Notes: generated from the sequence alone by a model not told the origin. A stretch of 64,000 nucleotides of DNA from Streptomyces sp. RPA4-2 (GCF_012273515.2 NZ_CP050975.2:2418001-2482000); one strand, 5' to 3'. Counted from the stretch's first letter, positions 7,774 to 16,773 are shown. Numbers and translations: made by a program.

Positions 7774-9144
7774 ATGCGAACCCCGAGCCGACGGAGGCCG
7801 CGCGCGCTGTTCGCCGCGGTCGCCGCAGGGACGCTGCTCACCCCGCTGCTCTCCGGGTGTTGGACCGGAGCGGGCGGGGCGGGCTCCGGAGGCGACTCCA
7901 TCAACGTCCTGATGGTCAACAACCCGCAGATGGTGGAGCTTCAGAAACTCACCAAGGCCCACTTCACCAAGGAGACCGGCATCAAGGTGAACTTCACCGT
8001 GCTGCCGGAGAACGACGTCCGCGACAAGATCAGCCAGGACTTCGCCAACCAGGCGGGCCAGTACGACGTGGCCACCCTGTCCAACTACGAGATACCGATC
8101 TACGCCAGGAACGGCTGGCTGCACGAGATGGACTCCTACGTCCGCCAGGACAGCGGCTACGACGAGCAGGACATCCTCGCGCCCATGCGGCAGTCCCTGA
8201 CGGCCGACGACGGCAAGCTCTACGGGCAGCCCTTCTACGGCGAGTCGTCCTTCCTGATGTACCGCAAGGACGTGTTCGCCGCGAAGGGCCTGACCATGCC
8301 CGCGCATCCCACCTGGGACCAGGTGGGACAGCTGGCCGCCGAGGCCGACGGCGCCCGGTCCGGCATGAAGGGCATCTGCCTGCGCGGCCTGCCCGGCTGG
8401 GGCGAGCTGATGGCCCCGCTGACGACCGTCGTGAACACCTTCGGCGGCACCTGGTTCGACAAGGACTGGAAGGCGCACCTCGACTCCCCCGAGTTCGTGA
8501 AGGCGACGAAGTTCTACGTGGACCTCGTCCGCGAGCACGGCGAGTCCGGCGCCGCCCAGTCCGGCTTCGCCGAGTGCCTGAACAACATCACCCAGGGCAA
8601 GGTCGCCATGTGGTACGACGCCACCTCCGCGGCCGGTTCCCTGGAGGCGTCCGACTCCCCCGTCAAGGGCAAGATGGGCTACGTACCGGCGCCCGTGGAG
8701 AAGACCGCGTCCTCCGGCTGGCTCTACACCTGGGCCTGGGGCCTGCAGAAGGCCTCCCACAACTCCGACAAGGCCTGGAAGTTCATCTCCTGGGCCTCGA
8801 GCAAGCAGTACGAGCAGCTGGTCGGGGACACCATCGGCTGGTCCAACGTGCCGGCCGGCAAACGCGCCTCGACCTACACCAACGCCGCGTACACCAAGGA
8901 GGCCTCGGCCTTCCAGGAGATGACCCGCGCGGCCATCGAGGGCGCCCGCCCCCGCGACCCCGGGGTGCAGCCGCGCCCCGCGCCCGGCATCCAGTTCGTC
9001 GGCATCCCCGAGTTCACCGATCTCGGCACCAAGGTCTCGCAGGAGATCAGCGCGGCCATCGCCGGGCGCCAGTCCGTCGACTCGGCCCTGAAGAAGTCCC
9101 AGAAACTCGCCGAGAAGATCTCCAAGGAGTACGAGGGACGATGA
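7774..9144 (+). CDS. Sugar/polyol ABC transporter substrate-binding lipoprotein
   Basis: The 456-residue protein has a basic N-terminus, a hydrophobic signal and a lipobox LLSGC with Cys29, so it should be a membrane-anchored extracellular lipoprotein. The rest is a type-1 solute-binding protein (SBP_bac_1/UgpB-like) with the early INVLMVNNPQMVELQKL strand and the domain segment WYDATSAAGSLEAS. It resembles binding proteins of mannitol/sorbitol importers, which agrees with the polyol-type dehydrogenase at the end of the operon. AGGAG precedes the ATG. Its stop overlaps the first permease start by four bases. Confidence 0.87.
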   Translation: MRTPSRRRPRALFAAVAAGTLLTPLLSGCWTGAGGAGSGGDSINVLMVNNPQMVELQKLTKAHFTKETGIKVNFTVLPENDVRDKISQDFANQAGQYDVATLSNYEIPIYARNGWLHEMDSYVRQDSGYDEQDILAPMRQSLTADDGKLYGQPFYGESSFLMYRKDVFAAKGLTMPAHPTWDQVGQLAAEADGARSGMKGICLRGLPGWGELMAPLTTVVNTFGGTWFDKDWKAHLDSPEFVKATKFYVDLVREHGESGAAQSGFAECLNNITQGKVAMWYDATSAAGSLEASDSPVKGKMGYVPAPVEKTASSGWLYTWAWGLQKASHNSDKAWKFISWASSKQYEQLVGDTIGWSNVPAGKRASTYTNAAYTKEASAFQEMTRAAIEGARPRDPGVQPRPAPGIQFVGIPEFTDLGTKVSQEISAAIAGRQSVDSALKKSQKLAEKISKEYEGR

Positions 9145-10079
9145 CCGCCACGACGACAGCCCCCCTGGCCACCGCTCCCGTCCGCGCCGCCCGGCCACCC
9201 TCCGGCCGCCTGCGCGCCTGGGCCACGCGCGCCCCGCTGCTCCCCGCCCTGATCTTCATGATCGCCGTGACCCAGCTCCCGTTCGTGGCCACGCTGGTGA
9301 TCTCCTTCTTCGACTGGAACTCCCTCTACCCGAAGGCCCGCCACTTCACCGGCCTGTCCAACTACTCGGACGTGCTGACCGATCCGGACCTGCGCCACTC
9401 GGTCTGGACGACGATCCTCCTGACAGCGGCCGTGGTCCTGGTCAGCCTGGTCCTCGGCCTCGCCCTCGCGCTGCTCCTGGACCGCAGGTTCCGGGGGCGG
9501 GGGGTGGTGCGCACGCTCCTGATCGCGCCGTTCCTGGTGGTCCCGGTCGCCGCCGCCCTGCTCTGGAAGCATGTGCTCTACAACCCCGAGTACGGCCTTC
9601 TCAACGGGCTGCTGCACTATGTGGGCGGCCCCCAGCCGGACTGGATCTCCAACACCCCGCTGCTGGCGGTCGAGGCCTCCCTCGTCTGGCAGTGGACGCC
9701 CTTCATGATGCTGATCCTGCTGGCGGGCCTGCAGAGCCGCGACCAGCAGCAGATCGAGGCCGCCCGGGTGGACGGCGCGAGCGACTGGCAGGTCTTCCGC
9801 CACCTCACGCTCCCGCACCTGCGCCGCTACCTCGAACTCGGCGCCCTGCTGGGCTCGATCTACATCGTGCAGAACTTCGACGCCGTCTTCACGATCACCT
9901 CCGGCGGCCTCGGCACCGCCAACCTGCCCTACACCGTCTACCAGAGCTTCTACCAGGCCCATGAGAACGGTCTGGCCTCGGCCGCCGGGGTCCTGGTCGT
10001 CATCGGTTCGATCATCATCGCGACCTTCGCGCTGCGCGTGGTCTCGTCCCTGTTCCGCGAGGAGGCGTCCCGCGCATGA
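9141..10079 (+). CDS. Sugar ABC transporter permease (MalF-like)
   Basis: The 312-residue permease has about six transmembrane segments after a short cytosolic N-terminus. The EAA loop reads EAARVDGASDWQVFRHLTLP, the contact site for the ATPase. It starts inside the stop of the lipoprotein gene (ATGA) and ends overlapping the second permease. It belongs to the BPD_transp_1 carbohydrate uptake type 1 group. No ATPase gene is nearby; in Streptomyces a shared MsiK-type ATPase normally drives such importers, and that is inferred here. Confidence 0.9.
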   Translation: MTATTTAPLATAPVRAARPPSGRLRAWATRAPLLPALIFMIAVTQLPFVATLVISFFDWNSLYPKARHFTGLSNYSDVLTDPDLRHSVWTTILLTAAVVLVSLVLGLALALLLDRRFRGRGVVRTLLIAPFLVVPVAAALLWKHVLYNPEYGLLNGLLHYVGGPQPDWISNTPLLAVEASLVWQWTPFMMLILLAGLQSRDQQQIEAARVDGASDWQVFRHLTLPHLRRYLELGALLGSIYIVQNFDAVFTITSGGLGTANLPYTVYQSFYQAHENGLASAAGVLVVIGSIIIATFALRVVSSLFREEASRA

Positions 10080-10927
10080 GCACCACCACGATCCGCGTAC
10101 GTCCCCGGCGCACCCGGGGAACGGGCCTGGGCCTGCTGGCCTGGGTACTCGGTGTGCTGTTCTTCCTGCCCATCGCCTGGATGGCCCTGACGTCGTTCCA
10201 CTCGGAGGCGGACGCGGCGACCAACCCGCCGTCCTTCGGCGCCGCCCTCACCTTCGACGGCTACCGCGACTTCTTCGGCTCGGGCGGTGGCGCGAGCCCC
10301 TGGCCGGCGCTGGCCAACTCGCTGGTGGCGTCCGTGGTCTCCACCCTCTGTGTCCTCCTCCTCGCCCTCCCCGCGGCGTACGCGCTCTCGGTCCGGCCGG
10401 TGAAGAAGTGGACGGACGTCCTGTTCTTCTTCCTGTCGACGAAGATGCTGCCGGTGGTGGCGGGCCTGCTGCCCATCTACCTGTTCGCCAAGAACGCCGG
10501 GATGCTCGACAACATCTGGCTCCTGGTCATCCTCTACACCTCGATGAACCTGCCGATCGCGGTGTGGATGATGCAGTCGTTCCTCGCCGAGGTGCCGGTG
10601 GCGGTGATCGAGGCGGCGCAGATCGACGGCGCGCGGCTGCCCACGATCCTGGCACGGGTCGTGGCCCCCATCGCCCTGCCGGGCATCGCCGCCACGGCCC
10701 TCATCTGCTTCATCTTCAGCTGGAACGAACTGCTGTTCGCCCGGGTCCTCACGGGCGTGGTCGCGGAGACCGCCCCCGTCTTCCTGACCGGCTTCATCAC
10801 CAGCCAGGGCCTCTTCCTGGCCAAGGTGTGCGCCGCGTCGCTCGTCATCTCCCTGCCGGTACTCGCCGCGGGGTTCGCCGCCCAGGACAAACTGGTCCAG
10901 GGCCTGTCACTGGGAGCCGTGAAATGA
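10076..10927 (+). CDS. Sugar ABC transporter permease (MalG-like)
   Basis: The 283-residue second permease of the importer has an N-terminal basic stretch, about six membrane spans and the EAA loop EAAQIDGARLPTILARVVAP. It overlaps both its neighbours by ATGA, so translation of the four-gene unit is tightly coupled. With the MalF-like partner it forms the membrane channel for the substrate delivered by the lipoprotein. MalG-type permeases start with a longer periplasmic stretch after helix 1, as seen here with the FHSEADAATNPPSFG region. Confidence 0.9.
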   Translation: MSTTTIRVRPRRTRGTGLGLLAWVLGVLFFLPIAWMALTSFHSEADAATNPPSFGAALTFDGYRDFFGSGGGASPWPALANSLVASVVSTLCVLLLALPAAYALSVRPVKKWTDVLFFFLSTKMLPVVAGLLPIYLFAKNAGMLDNIWLLVILYTSMNLPIAVWMMQSFLAEVPVAVIEAAQIDGARLPTILARVVAPIALPGIAATALICFIFSWNELLFARVLTGVVAETAPVFLTGFITSQGLFLAKVCAASLVISLPVLAAGFAAQDKLVQGLSLGAVK

Positions 10928-11913
10928 AGGCCGCCGTCATCGAGTCCGTGGGCCGCGCCGTCGTCACCGAGATCCCGGACCCGACGCCCGGCCCGCGCGA
11001 CGTCGTCGTCGAGGTCGCGGCGTGCGGGCTGTGCGGCACGGACCTGCACATCCTCCAGGGCGAGTTCGCGCCGAAGCTGCCGATCGTGCCGGGCCACGAG
11101 TTCGCCGGCACGGTGGTCGGCGTGGGCACCCAGGTCACGGAGGTCTCGGTCGGCGACCGGGTGGCGGTGGACCCGTCGCTCTACTGCCACGAGTGCCGGT
11201 ACTGCCGTACGGGCCACAACAACCTCTGCGAGCGCTGGGCCGCGATCGGTGTCACGACGGCGGGCGGCGCGGCGCAGTACGCGACCGCCCCCGTGGCCAA
11301 CTGCGTCAAGCTCCCCGATCACGTCCGCACCCAGGACGCGGCACTCGTCGAACCGCTCTCCTGCGCGGTACGCGGCTACGACGTGCTGAACTCCCGGCTG
11401 GGGGCCCATGTCCTGATCTACGGCTCCGGGACGATGGGCCTGATGATGCTGGAGCTGGCGAAGCGGACGGGTGCGGCGAGCGTGGACGTGGTGGACGTGA
11501 ACGCCCAGCGGCTCGCCACGGCCCGGTTGCTGGGGGCGTCCGCCTCGGCGGCGAACGCGGACGAGCTGGACCGGCCGCGGGGGTGGGACGTGGTGATCGA
11601 CGCCACGGGGAACGCGGCGGCGATCCAGGACGGCCTGGACCGGGTCGCCAAGGCCGGCACCTTCCTCCAGTTCGGTGTCGCCGACTACGCCACGCGGGTC
11701 TCGATCGATCCGTACCGCGTCTACAACCAGGAGATCACCATCACCGGTTCCATGGCCGTCCTGCACAGCTTCGAACGTGCGGCGGAACTCTTTGCCGGGG
11801 GTGTCCTCGATCCGGACGTCTTCATCAGTGACCGCATCCCGCTGGCGGACTATCCCCAGGCGCTGGAACAGTTCGCCGCGGGCGTGGGCCGCAAGATCGT
11901 CGTGGTCCCGTAG
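10924..11913 (+). CDS. Zinc-dependent alcohol (polyol) dehydrogenase
   Basis: A medium-chain dehydrogenase of 329 residues. Catalytic zinc ligands appear at Cys37 (CGTDLH) and in GHEF; the structural zinc lobe is CHECRYCRTGHNNLC; the NAD loop is YGSGTMGLM. The set resembles sorbitol/arabitol/mannitol dehydrogenases, so it would oxidise the polyol brought in by the preceding importer to a ketose. It is the last gene of the operon and overlaps the second permease stop by ATGA. The exact substrate cannot be read from sequence. Confidence 0.85.
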   Translation: MKAAVIESVGRAVVTEIPDPTPGPRDVVVEVAACGLCGTDLHILQGEFAPKLPIVPGHEFAGTVVGVGTQVTEVSVGDRVAVDPSLYCHECRYCRTGHNNLCERWAAIGVTTAGGAAQYATAPVANCVKLPDHVRTQDAALVEPLSCAVRGYDVLNSRLGAHVLIYGSGTMGLMMLELAKRTGAASVDVVDVNAQRLATARLLGASASAANADELDRPRGWDVVIDATGNAAAIQDGLDRVAKAGTFLQFGVADYATRVSIDPYRVYNQEITITGSMAVLHSFERAAELFAGGVLDPDVFISDRIPLADYPQALEQFAAGVGRKIVVVP

Positions 11914-11939
11914 GGGTTCCCGCCCCGCCGCCCCTACCC

Positions 11940-12110
11940 GTCCCGTCCTGTCCTGGGGGCTCCGCCCCCGGACCCCCGCCAAGGGGCTGCGCCCCCTGGA
12001 CCCCCGCTTCGCCCGAAGGAGCTCGTCCTCAAACGCCGGACGGGCTGGGTAGGTCAGCCCGTCCGGCGATTGAGGACAAGGCCCTGGGGCCGGAGCGGGG
12101 TCTGGGGGCG
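11940..12110. repeat. Composite Streptomyces intergenic repeat, copy 2
   Basis: After the dehydrogenase lies GGGGGCTCCGCCCCCGGACC, GGGGCTGCGCCCCC, and CTCGTCCTCAAACGCCGGACG followed by an inverted partner (CGTCCGGCGATTGAGGA). The CGTCC/TTGAGGA arms form a stem of about 20 bp that can act as a terminator. The same blocks occur at 3195-3375 and 55985-56340. Confidence 0.65.
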
Positions 12111-12214
12111 GCGGGGGCGAAAGAAGAAGCCCCTTTTCTCCCGCCCGCACCCACCCCCGGCATCTCACCCTTGGGTAAGGGAACGGTAAAGCGCCCCCGG
12201 TCGTTACCCCAGTC

Positions 12215-13425
12215 ATGACAGCTATGACCCCTGGCTCGAACATCCCTCTCCCCGTCACCCGCGTGACGGTGGACGTCGCCGCTCCGGTGCGGCTCGACGT
12301 GTCGGGCCTGCTGCTCACCGCCGACGGCAAGGTGCGCTCCGACGACGACTTCATCTTCTACAACCAGCCCACCGGCCCCGGCGTGACCTACCGCTCGGGC
12401 GGCGGCACCTCCCCGGACGCGATCACGGTCGACACGACCGCGGTCCCCCCGGGTATCGAGAAGATCGTCGTCACCGCGAGCCCGGACGCCGCTCTACCAG
12501 ACCTTCCAGGGCATCGAGCCCACGGCCACCATCCGCAACGCCGACGACAACGCCGTACTGGCCAGTTTCACGCCGCCCCAGCTCGGCACCGAAACGGCCC
12601 TGGTGATCGTCGAGGTCTACCTCCGCAACGGCGCCTGGAAGGCCCGCGCGGTCGGCCAGGGATACGCGAACGGCCTGGCGGGCATCGCCACGGACTTCGG
12701 CGTCACGGTGGAGGAGGCCCCCGCCGCTCCCCCCGACCCCCCCGATGCAGACCCCTGTCACCCCCGTCACCCCCGTGACCCCGTCGACCCAGGCAGCTCC
12801 CCCCGCACCCCCCGCACCTCCCACCCCGCCCTCCACCCCGCCCTCCGGAAAGATCAACCTCGACAAGGGCCGGGTGAGCCTCCAGAAGAACCAGACCGTC
12901 TCCCTGGTCAAGGGCGGCCGCCCGCTGCTCTCCCAGGTCAAGATGGGCCTCGGCTGGGAGCCGGCGTACCGCGGCAAGGACATCGACCTGGACGCCTCGG
13001 TCATCGCCTACGGCCCGCAGCGCAACCACATCGACAGCTGCTACTTCGGCAAGCTCTCCATCGTGAACGGCGCGATCAAGCACTCCGGCGACAACCTGAC
13101 GGGCGAGGGCGGCGGAGACGACGAGGTGATCGTCGTCGACCTCGGCCGGCTGCCGCAGGAGGTCACCGGCCTGGTCTTCACGGTCAACTCCTTCTCCGGC
13201 CAGAAGTTCACCGAGGTCGCCAAGGCCTACTGCCGGCTGATCGACGCGGCCAGCGGCGAGGAACTGGTCCGCTTCGACCTCACCAACGCCGAAGCCCAGA
13301 CCGGCGTGATGATGGCCAAGCTGATCAAGCAGTTCTCCGGCGAGTGGGAGATGACGGCCATGGGCGACTTCGTGAAGTCCCGCACGGTCCGCGGCATGGT
13401 GAAGCCGGCGGCCCAGGCACTCTGA
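12215..13425 (+). pseudogene. TerD-family tellurium-resistance-like protein, broken by two frameshifts
   Basis: Three frames together rebuild a TerD-family protein of about 400 residues. Frame one (12215 to about 12490) starts MTAMTPGSNIPLP and runs to VVTASPDA. Frame two (about 12490-12740) carries YQTFQGIEPTATIRNADD and VIVEVYLRNGAWKARAVGQ. Frame three (about 12740-13425) carries a proline-rich linker and a second domain with SLVKGGRPLLSQVKMGLGW, DLDASVIAYG and a C-terminal GVMMAKLIKQFSGEWEM, typical of TerD domains. The breaks lie near 12485-12496 and in C-runs near 12725-12745. TerD proteins bind calcium and belong to stress or phage-defence-linked ter systems. Sequencing error in the C-runs remains possible. 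Confidence 0.75.
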
Positions 13426-13491
13426 CCTTCCATCCGCGGCGGCCACGGACACCCCCGGCCCCCCACCGCCCCGCGGCCGCCCCGCACGGAA

Positions 13492-13603
13492 GGGGCCGTG
13501 CCGGTACATCGCAAGCCCGTCGCTTACGCCCGGATCTGGAAACAGCCCCTCCAGGGCAACGTCTGATCCAGCGGCGACGGGCTCGATGTACCGGCACGGC
13601 CCC
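13492..13603. repeat. Long imperfect inverted repeat between convergent genes
   Basis: Arms at 13492-13523 and 13574-13603 pair over about 30 bp with one bulged base; the 50-base loop has some internal pairing. It sits between the TerD-like gene and the TetR gene, which converge. It may be a two-way terminator, but the arms are long for one, and a small non-autonomous mobile element is an alternative. Confidence 0.55.
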
Positions 13604-13624
13604 GACCCACCCACCGGCGCTCCG

Positions 13625-13675
13625 CCCCACCCGGTGCTGGGCCCCACCCGGTGCTGGGCCCCACCCGGCGCTAGG
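13625..13675. repeat. Short tandem repeat
   Basis: A 17-bp unit beginning CCCACCCGGTGCTGGGC is repeated two and a half to three times directly after the TetR stop. Low-complexity, no gene role seen. Confidence 0.5.
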
Positions 13676-14237
13676 CCCGCAGCCCCTCCGTCAGCAGCGA
13701 CAGATACCGCCGGATGTACTTCCCCTGGCCGTCCGCCAGCTCCGACGCCGTGGCAACCCCGTGCGCCAGCCGCAGCACCTCGATCGGCTCCACGTCCGCC
13801 CGCAGCGTGCCCTCCCGCTGAGCGGCCTCGACCAGCCGTTCGGCCGCGCCCTTCACGGACGTCCCGCACGCGGTCAGCACCGCGCTGCTCCCGTCCGAGA
13901 CGGCCGATCCGAGCAGCGCCTTCAGACAGCGGACCTGGATCATCATCCCGCTCAGCTCGTTGAGCCACTCGACCAGCGCCTCGCCGGGCGCGAGTTCCGC
14001 GGCGATCTCGTCCGCGCGGACAGCGATCGCCTCGATGCTGTCGACGTAGACGGCCTCCAGGAGCGCCTGCCGGGTGGGGAAGTGCCGGTACAGCGTCCCG
14101 GAGCCCACCCCGGCCCGCTTGGCGATGTCGTCGAGGGACGCGCCCTCCCCGTGCTCGGCGAACGCCACGGCCGCCTCCTCGATCAGCCGCTCATAGTTCC
14201 GCCGCGCATCCGCCCGCATCGGCTTGACCTGCGCCAT
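13671..14237 (-). CDS. TetR/AcrR-family transcriptional regulator
   Basis: The 188-residue regulator has an N-terminal TetR helix-turn-helix (about residues 10-60: ASLDDIAKRAGVGSGTLYRHFPTRQALLEAVY) and a helical ligand domain. ATG 14237 is chosen over one at 14255 because AAGGAG lies seven bases upstream. It diverges from an MFS gene remnant, the usual arrangement for a repressor and the drug pump it controls. That pump is now deleted to a stump, so the regulator appears orphaned, although its own reading frame is intact. Confidence 0.87.
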   Translation of the reverse strand: MAQVKPMRADARRNYERLIEEAAVAFAEHGEGASLDDIAKRAGVGSGTLYRHFPTRQALLEAVYVDSIEAIAVRADEIAAELAPGEALVEWLNELSGMMIQVRCLKALLGSAVSDGSSAVLTACGTSVKGAAERLVEAAQREGTLRADVEPIEVLRLAHGVATASELADGQGKYIRRYLSLLTEGLRA

Positions 14238-14371
14238 TCCGTTACTCCTTGCCAACCGGGGGCACTCCCCGCATCTTGGCGGGCATCAAACGGAGAAAGT
14301 CCCCACATTCCTCGCGGGCAGTCCGCGCCGCCCGCACGCCCCGCACCGGGGACACAGACAGGGAGCATCCC

Positions 14372-14587
14372 ATGCCCACCCCGTCACCACCTTCCACACC
14401 GTCCACGCCCGGCCCGCCGGGCCAACCCGGCCAACCCTGCGAATCCGGCCTGCCCCCGGCCCGCCTCGGCACCGCCCTCTTCGTCACCGTCACCGCCCGC
14501 CTCATGGTCGGCGCCGACTCCACCGTGGTCAATGTCGCCCTGGCCATCACCGGGCGCCGCCGACAGGATCAGAAGAGCACGCTGTAG
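14372..14587 (+). pseudogene. MFS (DHA2-type) drug transporter, N-terminal stump
   Basis: After a proline-rich leader the translation reads LGTALFVTVTARLMVGADSTVVNVALAI. This is the first transmembrane segment of DHA2 (EmrB/QacA-like) multidrug pumps with the D-STVVNVALP signature. Homology stops at about 14555, where the sequence runs straight into the inverted 3' end of an ACC deaminase gene. Roughly 13 further helices are missing. A GGGAG ribosome site precedes the ATG. The divergent TetR gene was probably its repressor. Confidence 0.75.
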
Positions 14588-14869
14588 GCGTTCAGGGCGG
14601 GCTGGCCGCCGAGATGGGCGTACAGGACGGTGGCGTCGCGCCCGATCTCGCCGCGTGCCACCAGGTCGATGATCCCGGCCATCGACTTCCCCTCGTAGAC
14701 GGGGTCGGTGACCATCCCATTGATCCCGCCGTACACCACACCGGAGTTGCAGTCCTCCCGCTCGGCCCAGAGCGCGGCACCCCCCGAGGTGCCGCGTCAG
14801 CCGCTCCAGCGGATGCACCGGCGAGGGCCCGAACAGCAGCGGGTAAGGCACGTACGAGGAAAGGGACAT
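14569..14869 (-). pseudogene. ACC deaminase remnant, internally deleted and frameshifted
   Basis: The N-terminal 30 residues (MSLSSYVPYPLLFGPSPVHP then [10 protein letters not shown]) are those of 1-aminocyclopropane-1-carboxylate deaminase. After a one-base shift in a six-G run the sequence continues [12 protein letters not shown], then jumps to the enzyme's C-terminus, [13 protein letters not shown] and [19 protein letters not shown], followed by a stop. About 230 residues, including the PLP-lysine region (GGNK), are deleted. The enzyme would convert the ethylene precursor ACC to 2-oxobutyrate and ammonia. The remnant abuts the MFS stump tail to tail, so one deletion may have removed parts of both genes. 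Confidence 0.75.
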
Positions 14870-14959
14870 GGAGCCGGCCTGCCTCTCCACCCCACCGCGC
14901 CCGCGCCCGGGCCGGGCAAGTCACCGCGTCGCCCGATGACTTCCCCGGCGGCCCCGCGC

Positions 14960-16546
14960 TCATTCACTCATCCACGGCCAGAGCCCGTCCCTGCCGGACT
15001 CGAGCAGGGAGACCATCCGGAACGCCGTGTCCGACAGGCCCCCGAACGTGTGCCGGTTGTCCTTGCCGGCCGGTCCGTGGCCGGCCCGGTAGCCGGCGAG
15101 GTTCCAGGTGTAGACCGGTACGTGCGCCGGGACCTGCTCGGTCGGGTCGCCGTGGTGGCTGTACGCGGCCTGCTCGTCCGTGACGATGAGCACCCGGTCG
15201 TGCCCCCGGTAGTGCGCCCGTACCGCCTCGCTGGTGTTCGTGCCACCGAGGTCGCCGAAGCGCTCCAGCACCTTCAGCACCGACTCGCCCCCGCGGAACC
15301 GCACCCGGTCGCTGCTGGTGCCGAACTGGACCAGGTCCGCGTCCGCCGCGCGCAGGGCGAGCGCCGTGCCGAAGACCGCCGCAGCGTCGGCCCGGTTGAG
15401 CTCCGAGCGGTCCGACAGCCGCGAGAAGAACATCGAGCCGGACCGGTCGACGAGCACGAGCGTCCGTCCGGGCAGCGCCGGCACGTTGGCCAGCGAGTGC
15501 CCGAGCGCCTGCTCCAGCGGGTACGACCAGCGCAGCGAGGGCGCGTGCTGGTAGGCGGCCAGATAGCGGAAGGGGAACTGGCGCGACCGTGCCACCTCCG
15601 CCGGGTCGCTGATCCGCACCGCGACCCGGGCCGCCACGTCGTCGCCGACACCCGCCTCGTCGAAGTTCCGCAGGTTGCGAACGAGCGCCATCGTGCCCAT
15701 GGACGGGATCACGGCCTCCCAGGCCGCCTTGTCCATCGGACCCTGCAGCCAGCCCGCCAGCGCCTCCCAGGTGAGACCCGCCGCCGCGAGCCGCTCGGCA
15801 CCGTCCGGAGCCGTCACGACCGCGCGCCGCTCGGCGACGGGCACCGCCATCAGCTCACGGTGCGCGACGAGCACACGGTTCGAGGCGGGCGGCAGCGCCG
15901 TGTCGGGGTTGTGGCGCCGGTCCAGGGCGTACTGGAACAGCTCGCCCTGCCACGGCTTGTCGGGGTCGGGCGCCGCGTGCACCAGGTTGAGGATGTCGCC
16001 GAAGCGGTAGCCCTTGGACGCGGTGTCGTACTTCAGCAGCGACTTGCCGTTGTACAGACGTCGTACGGCGTCGGCGATGCCGCGCTTGACGGGCTTGGGC
16101 ACGTTGCGGCCGTACCGGGAGGTCCAGTAGGCGAGCAGCTCGCCGGGCTCGTCGGGGCGGCGCAGCACGGAGGCGACGACCTGACGGTTGGCGGGGCCGT
16201 CGGTGGCGCCCGCGTCGAGGCGTGCCTTCACGTACTCGGCGGCGCCCACGACCGAGGCGGAGCGCAGGTTGCCGTCGCCGCGCAGCCAGCCGAGCAGGGC
16301 GGCCGTCCACGAGGGGTCGTGGACGGCGAGCTCGCGCACCAGCGTGGCGAACCGGTCGTCGCGGTCGGCGCCGCTCTCGTAGAAGGTCTGCTGCGAGACG
16401 AAGTGGGAGACGGCGAGCAGAAAGAGCTCGGAGCGCGCGTCGCGCTCCCGTCCGCGGCCGCCCTGATGTGTCCGCAGGACGCGGCCGGTCGAGGTGACCC
16501 GCGAAGTGGGCTGTGCCTTCGCGGCCTTGGTGTTGAATCGCGCCAT
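14960..16546 (-). CDS. rsr: Ro60/Rsr-like TROVE and vWA domain protein
   Basis: The 528-residue protein has an N-terminal TROVE HEAT-like ring (about residues 20-350: FLLAVSHFVSQQTFYESG, RYGRNVPKPVKRGIAD, KYDTASKGYRFGDILNL) and a C-terminal von Willebrand A domain with an intact MIDAS (LVLVDRSGSM, GGTNTSE, VTDEQA). This is the plan of the Ro autoantigen and bacterial Rsr, ring proteins that bind Y RNAs and misfolded RNAs and assist RNA decay or maturation with PNPase. The ATG at 16546 starts MARFNTKAAKAQ. Directly upstream on the same strand lie three Y-like RNAs, its presumed partners. No RtcB/RtcA genes are seen nearby. Confidence 0.92.
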   Translation of the reverse strand: MARFNTKAAKAQPTSRVTSTGRVLRTHQGGRGRERDARSELFLLAVSHFVSQQTFYESGADRDDRFATLVRELAVHDPSWTAALLGWLRGDGNLRSASVVGAAEYVKARLDAGATDGPANRQVVASVLRRPDEPGELLAYWTSRYGRNVPKPVKRGIADAVRRLYNGKSLLKYDTASKGYRFGDILNLVHAAPDPDKPWQGELFQYALDRRHNPDTALPPASNRVLVAHRELMAVPVAERRAVVTAPDGAERLAAAGLTWEALAGWLQGPMDKAAWEAVIPSMGTMALVRNLRNFDEAGVGDDVAARVAVRISDPAEVARSRQFPFRYLAAYQHAPSLRWSYPLEQALGHSLANVPALPGRTLVLVDRSGSMFFSRLSDRSELNRADAAAVFGTALALRAADADLVQFGTSSDRVRFRGGESVLKVLERFGDLGGTNTSEAVRAHYRGHDRVLIVTDEQAAYSHHGDPTEQVPAHVPVYTWNLAGYRAGHGPAGKDNRHTFGGLSDTAFRMVSLLESGRDGLWPWMSE

Positions 16547-16615
16547 GATGAATTCCCCCGAATTCTCGGTACGACGGTGACGTCGTGTTTCGGAGGGAGG
16601 CGCGGCAAAGGGAGG

Positions 16616-16758
16616 GTGCCCGAGTTCAGAGGGCGGCGACGGACCAGCCAGATGCTCTACCGATTGAGCTACGCCGGCCGAAGCCGGCGGCGGGACTCGA
16701 ACCCGCAACCGTCCGATCCCATGAAGTAGCCGTCGCCTGCGCACCGGGCACCGGGCAC
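16616..16758 (-). ncRNA. YrlA-type Y RNA with permuted tRNA mimic, copy 3 (nearest the Ro gene)
   Basis: On the minus strand the order is: outer stem GTGCCCG (16745-16751) pairing with CGGGCAC (16616-16622); internal loop GTGCGCA; inner stem GGCGACGG pairing with CCGTCGCC; T-arm GCGGG-TTCGAGT-CCCGC (16690-16706); a seven-base-pair acceptor-like hairpin CGCCGGC-TTCG-GCCGGCG (16672-16689); then TA and a D-arm GCTC-AATCGGTA-GAGC (16653-16671). The T-half precedes the D-half, and the acceptor helix is closed by a UUCG tetraloop, so it cannot be aminoacylated. This is the published plan of YrlA RNAs. A duplicated GTGCCCG at 16752-16758 makes the 5' end uncertain. Confidence 0.85.
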
Positions 16759-16773
16759 CCACCTTGAGCTGCG

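Noticed and set aside
13492..13603. Integron attC site
   Set aside because: No integrase gene or cassette array is nearby and the arms lack the usual core-site sequences.
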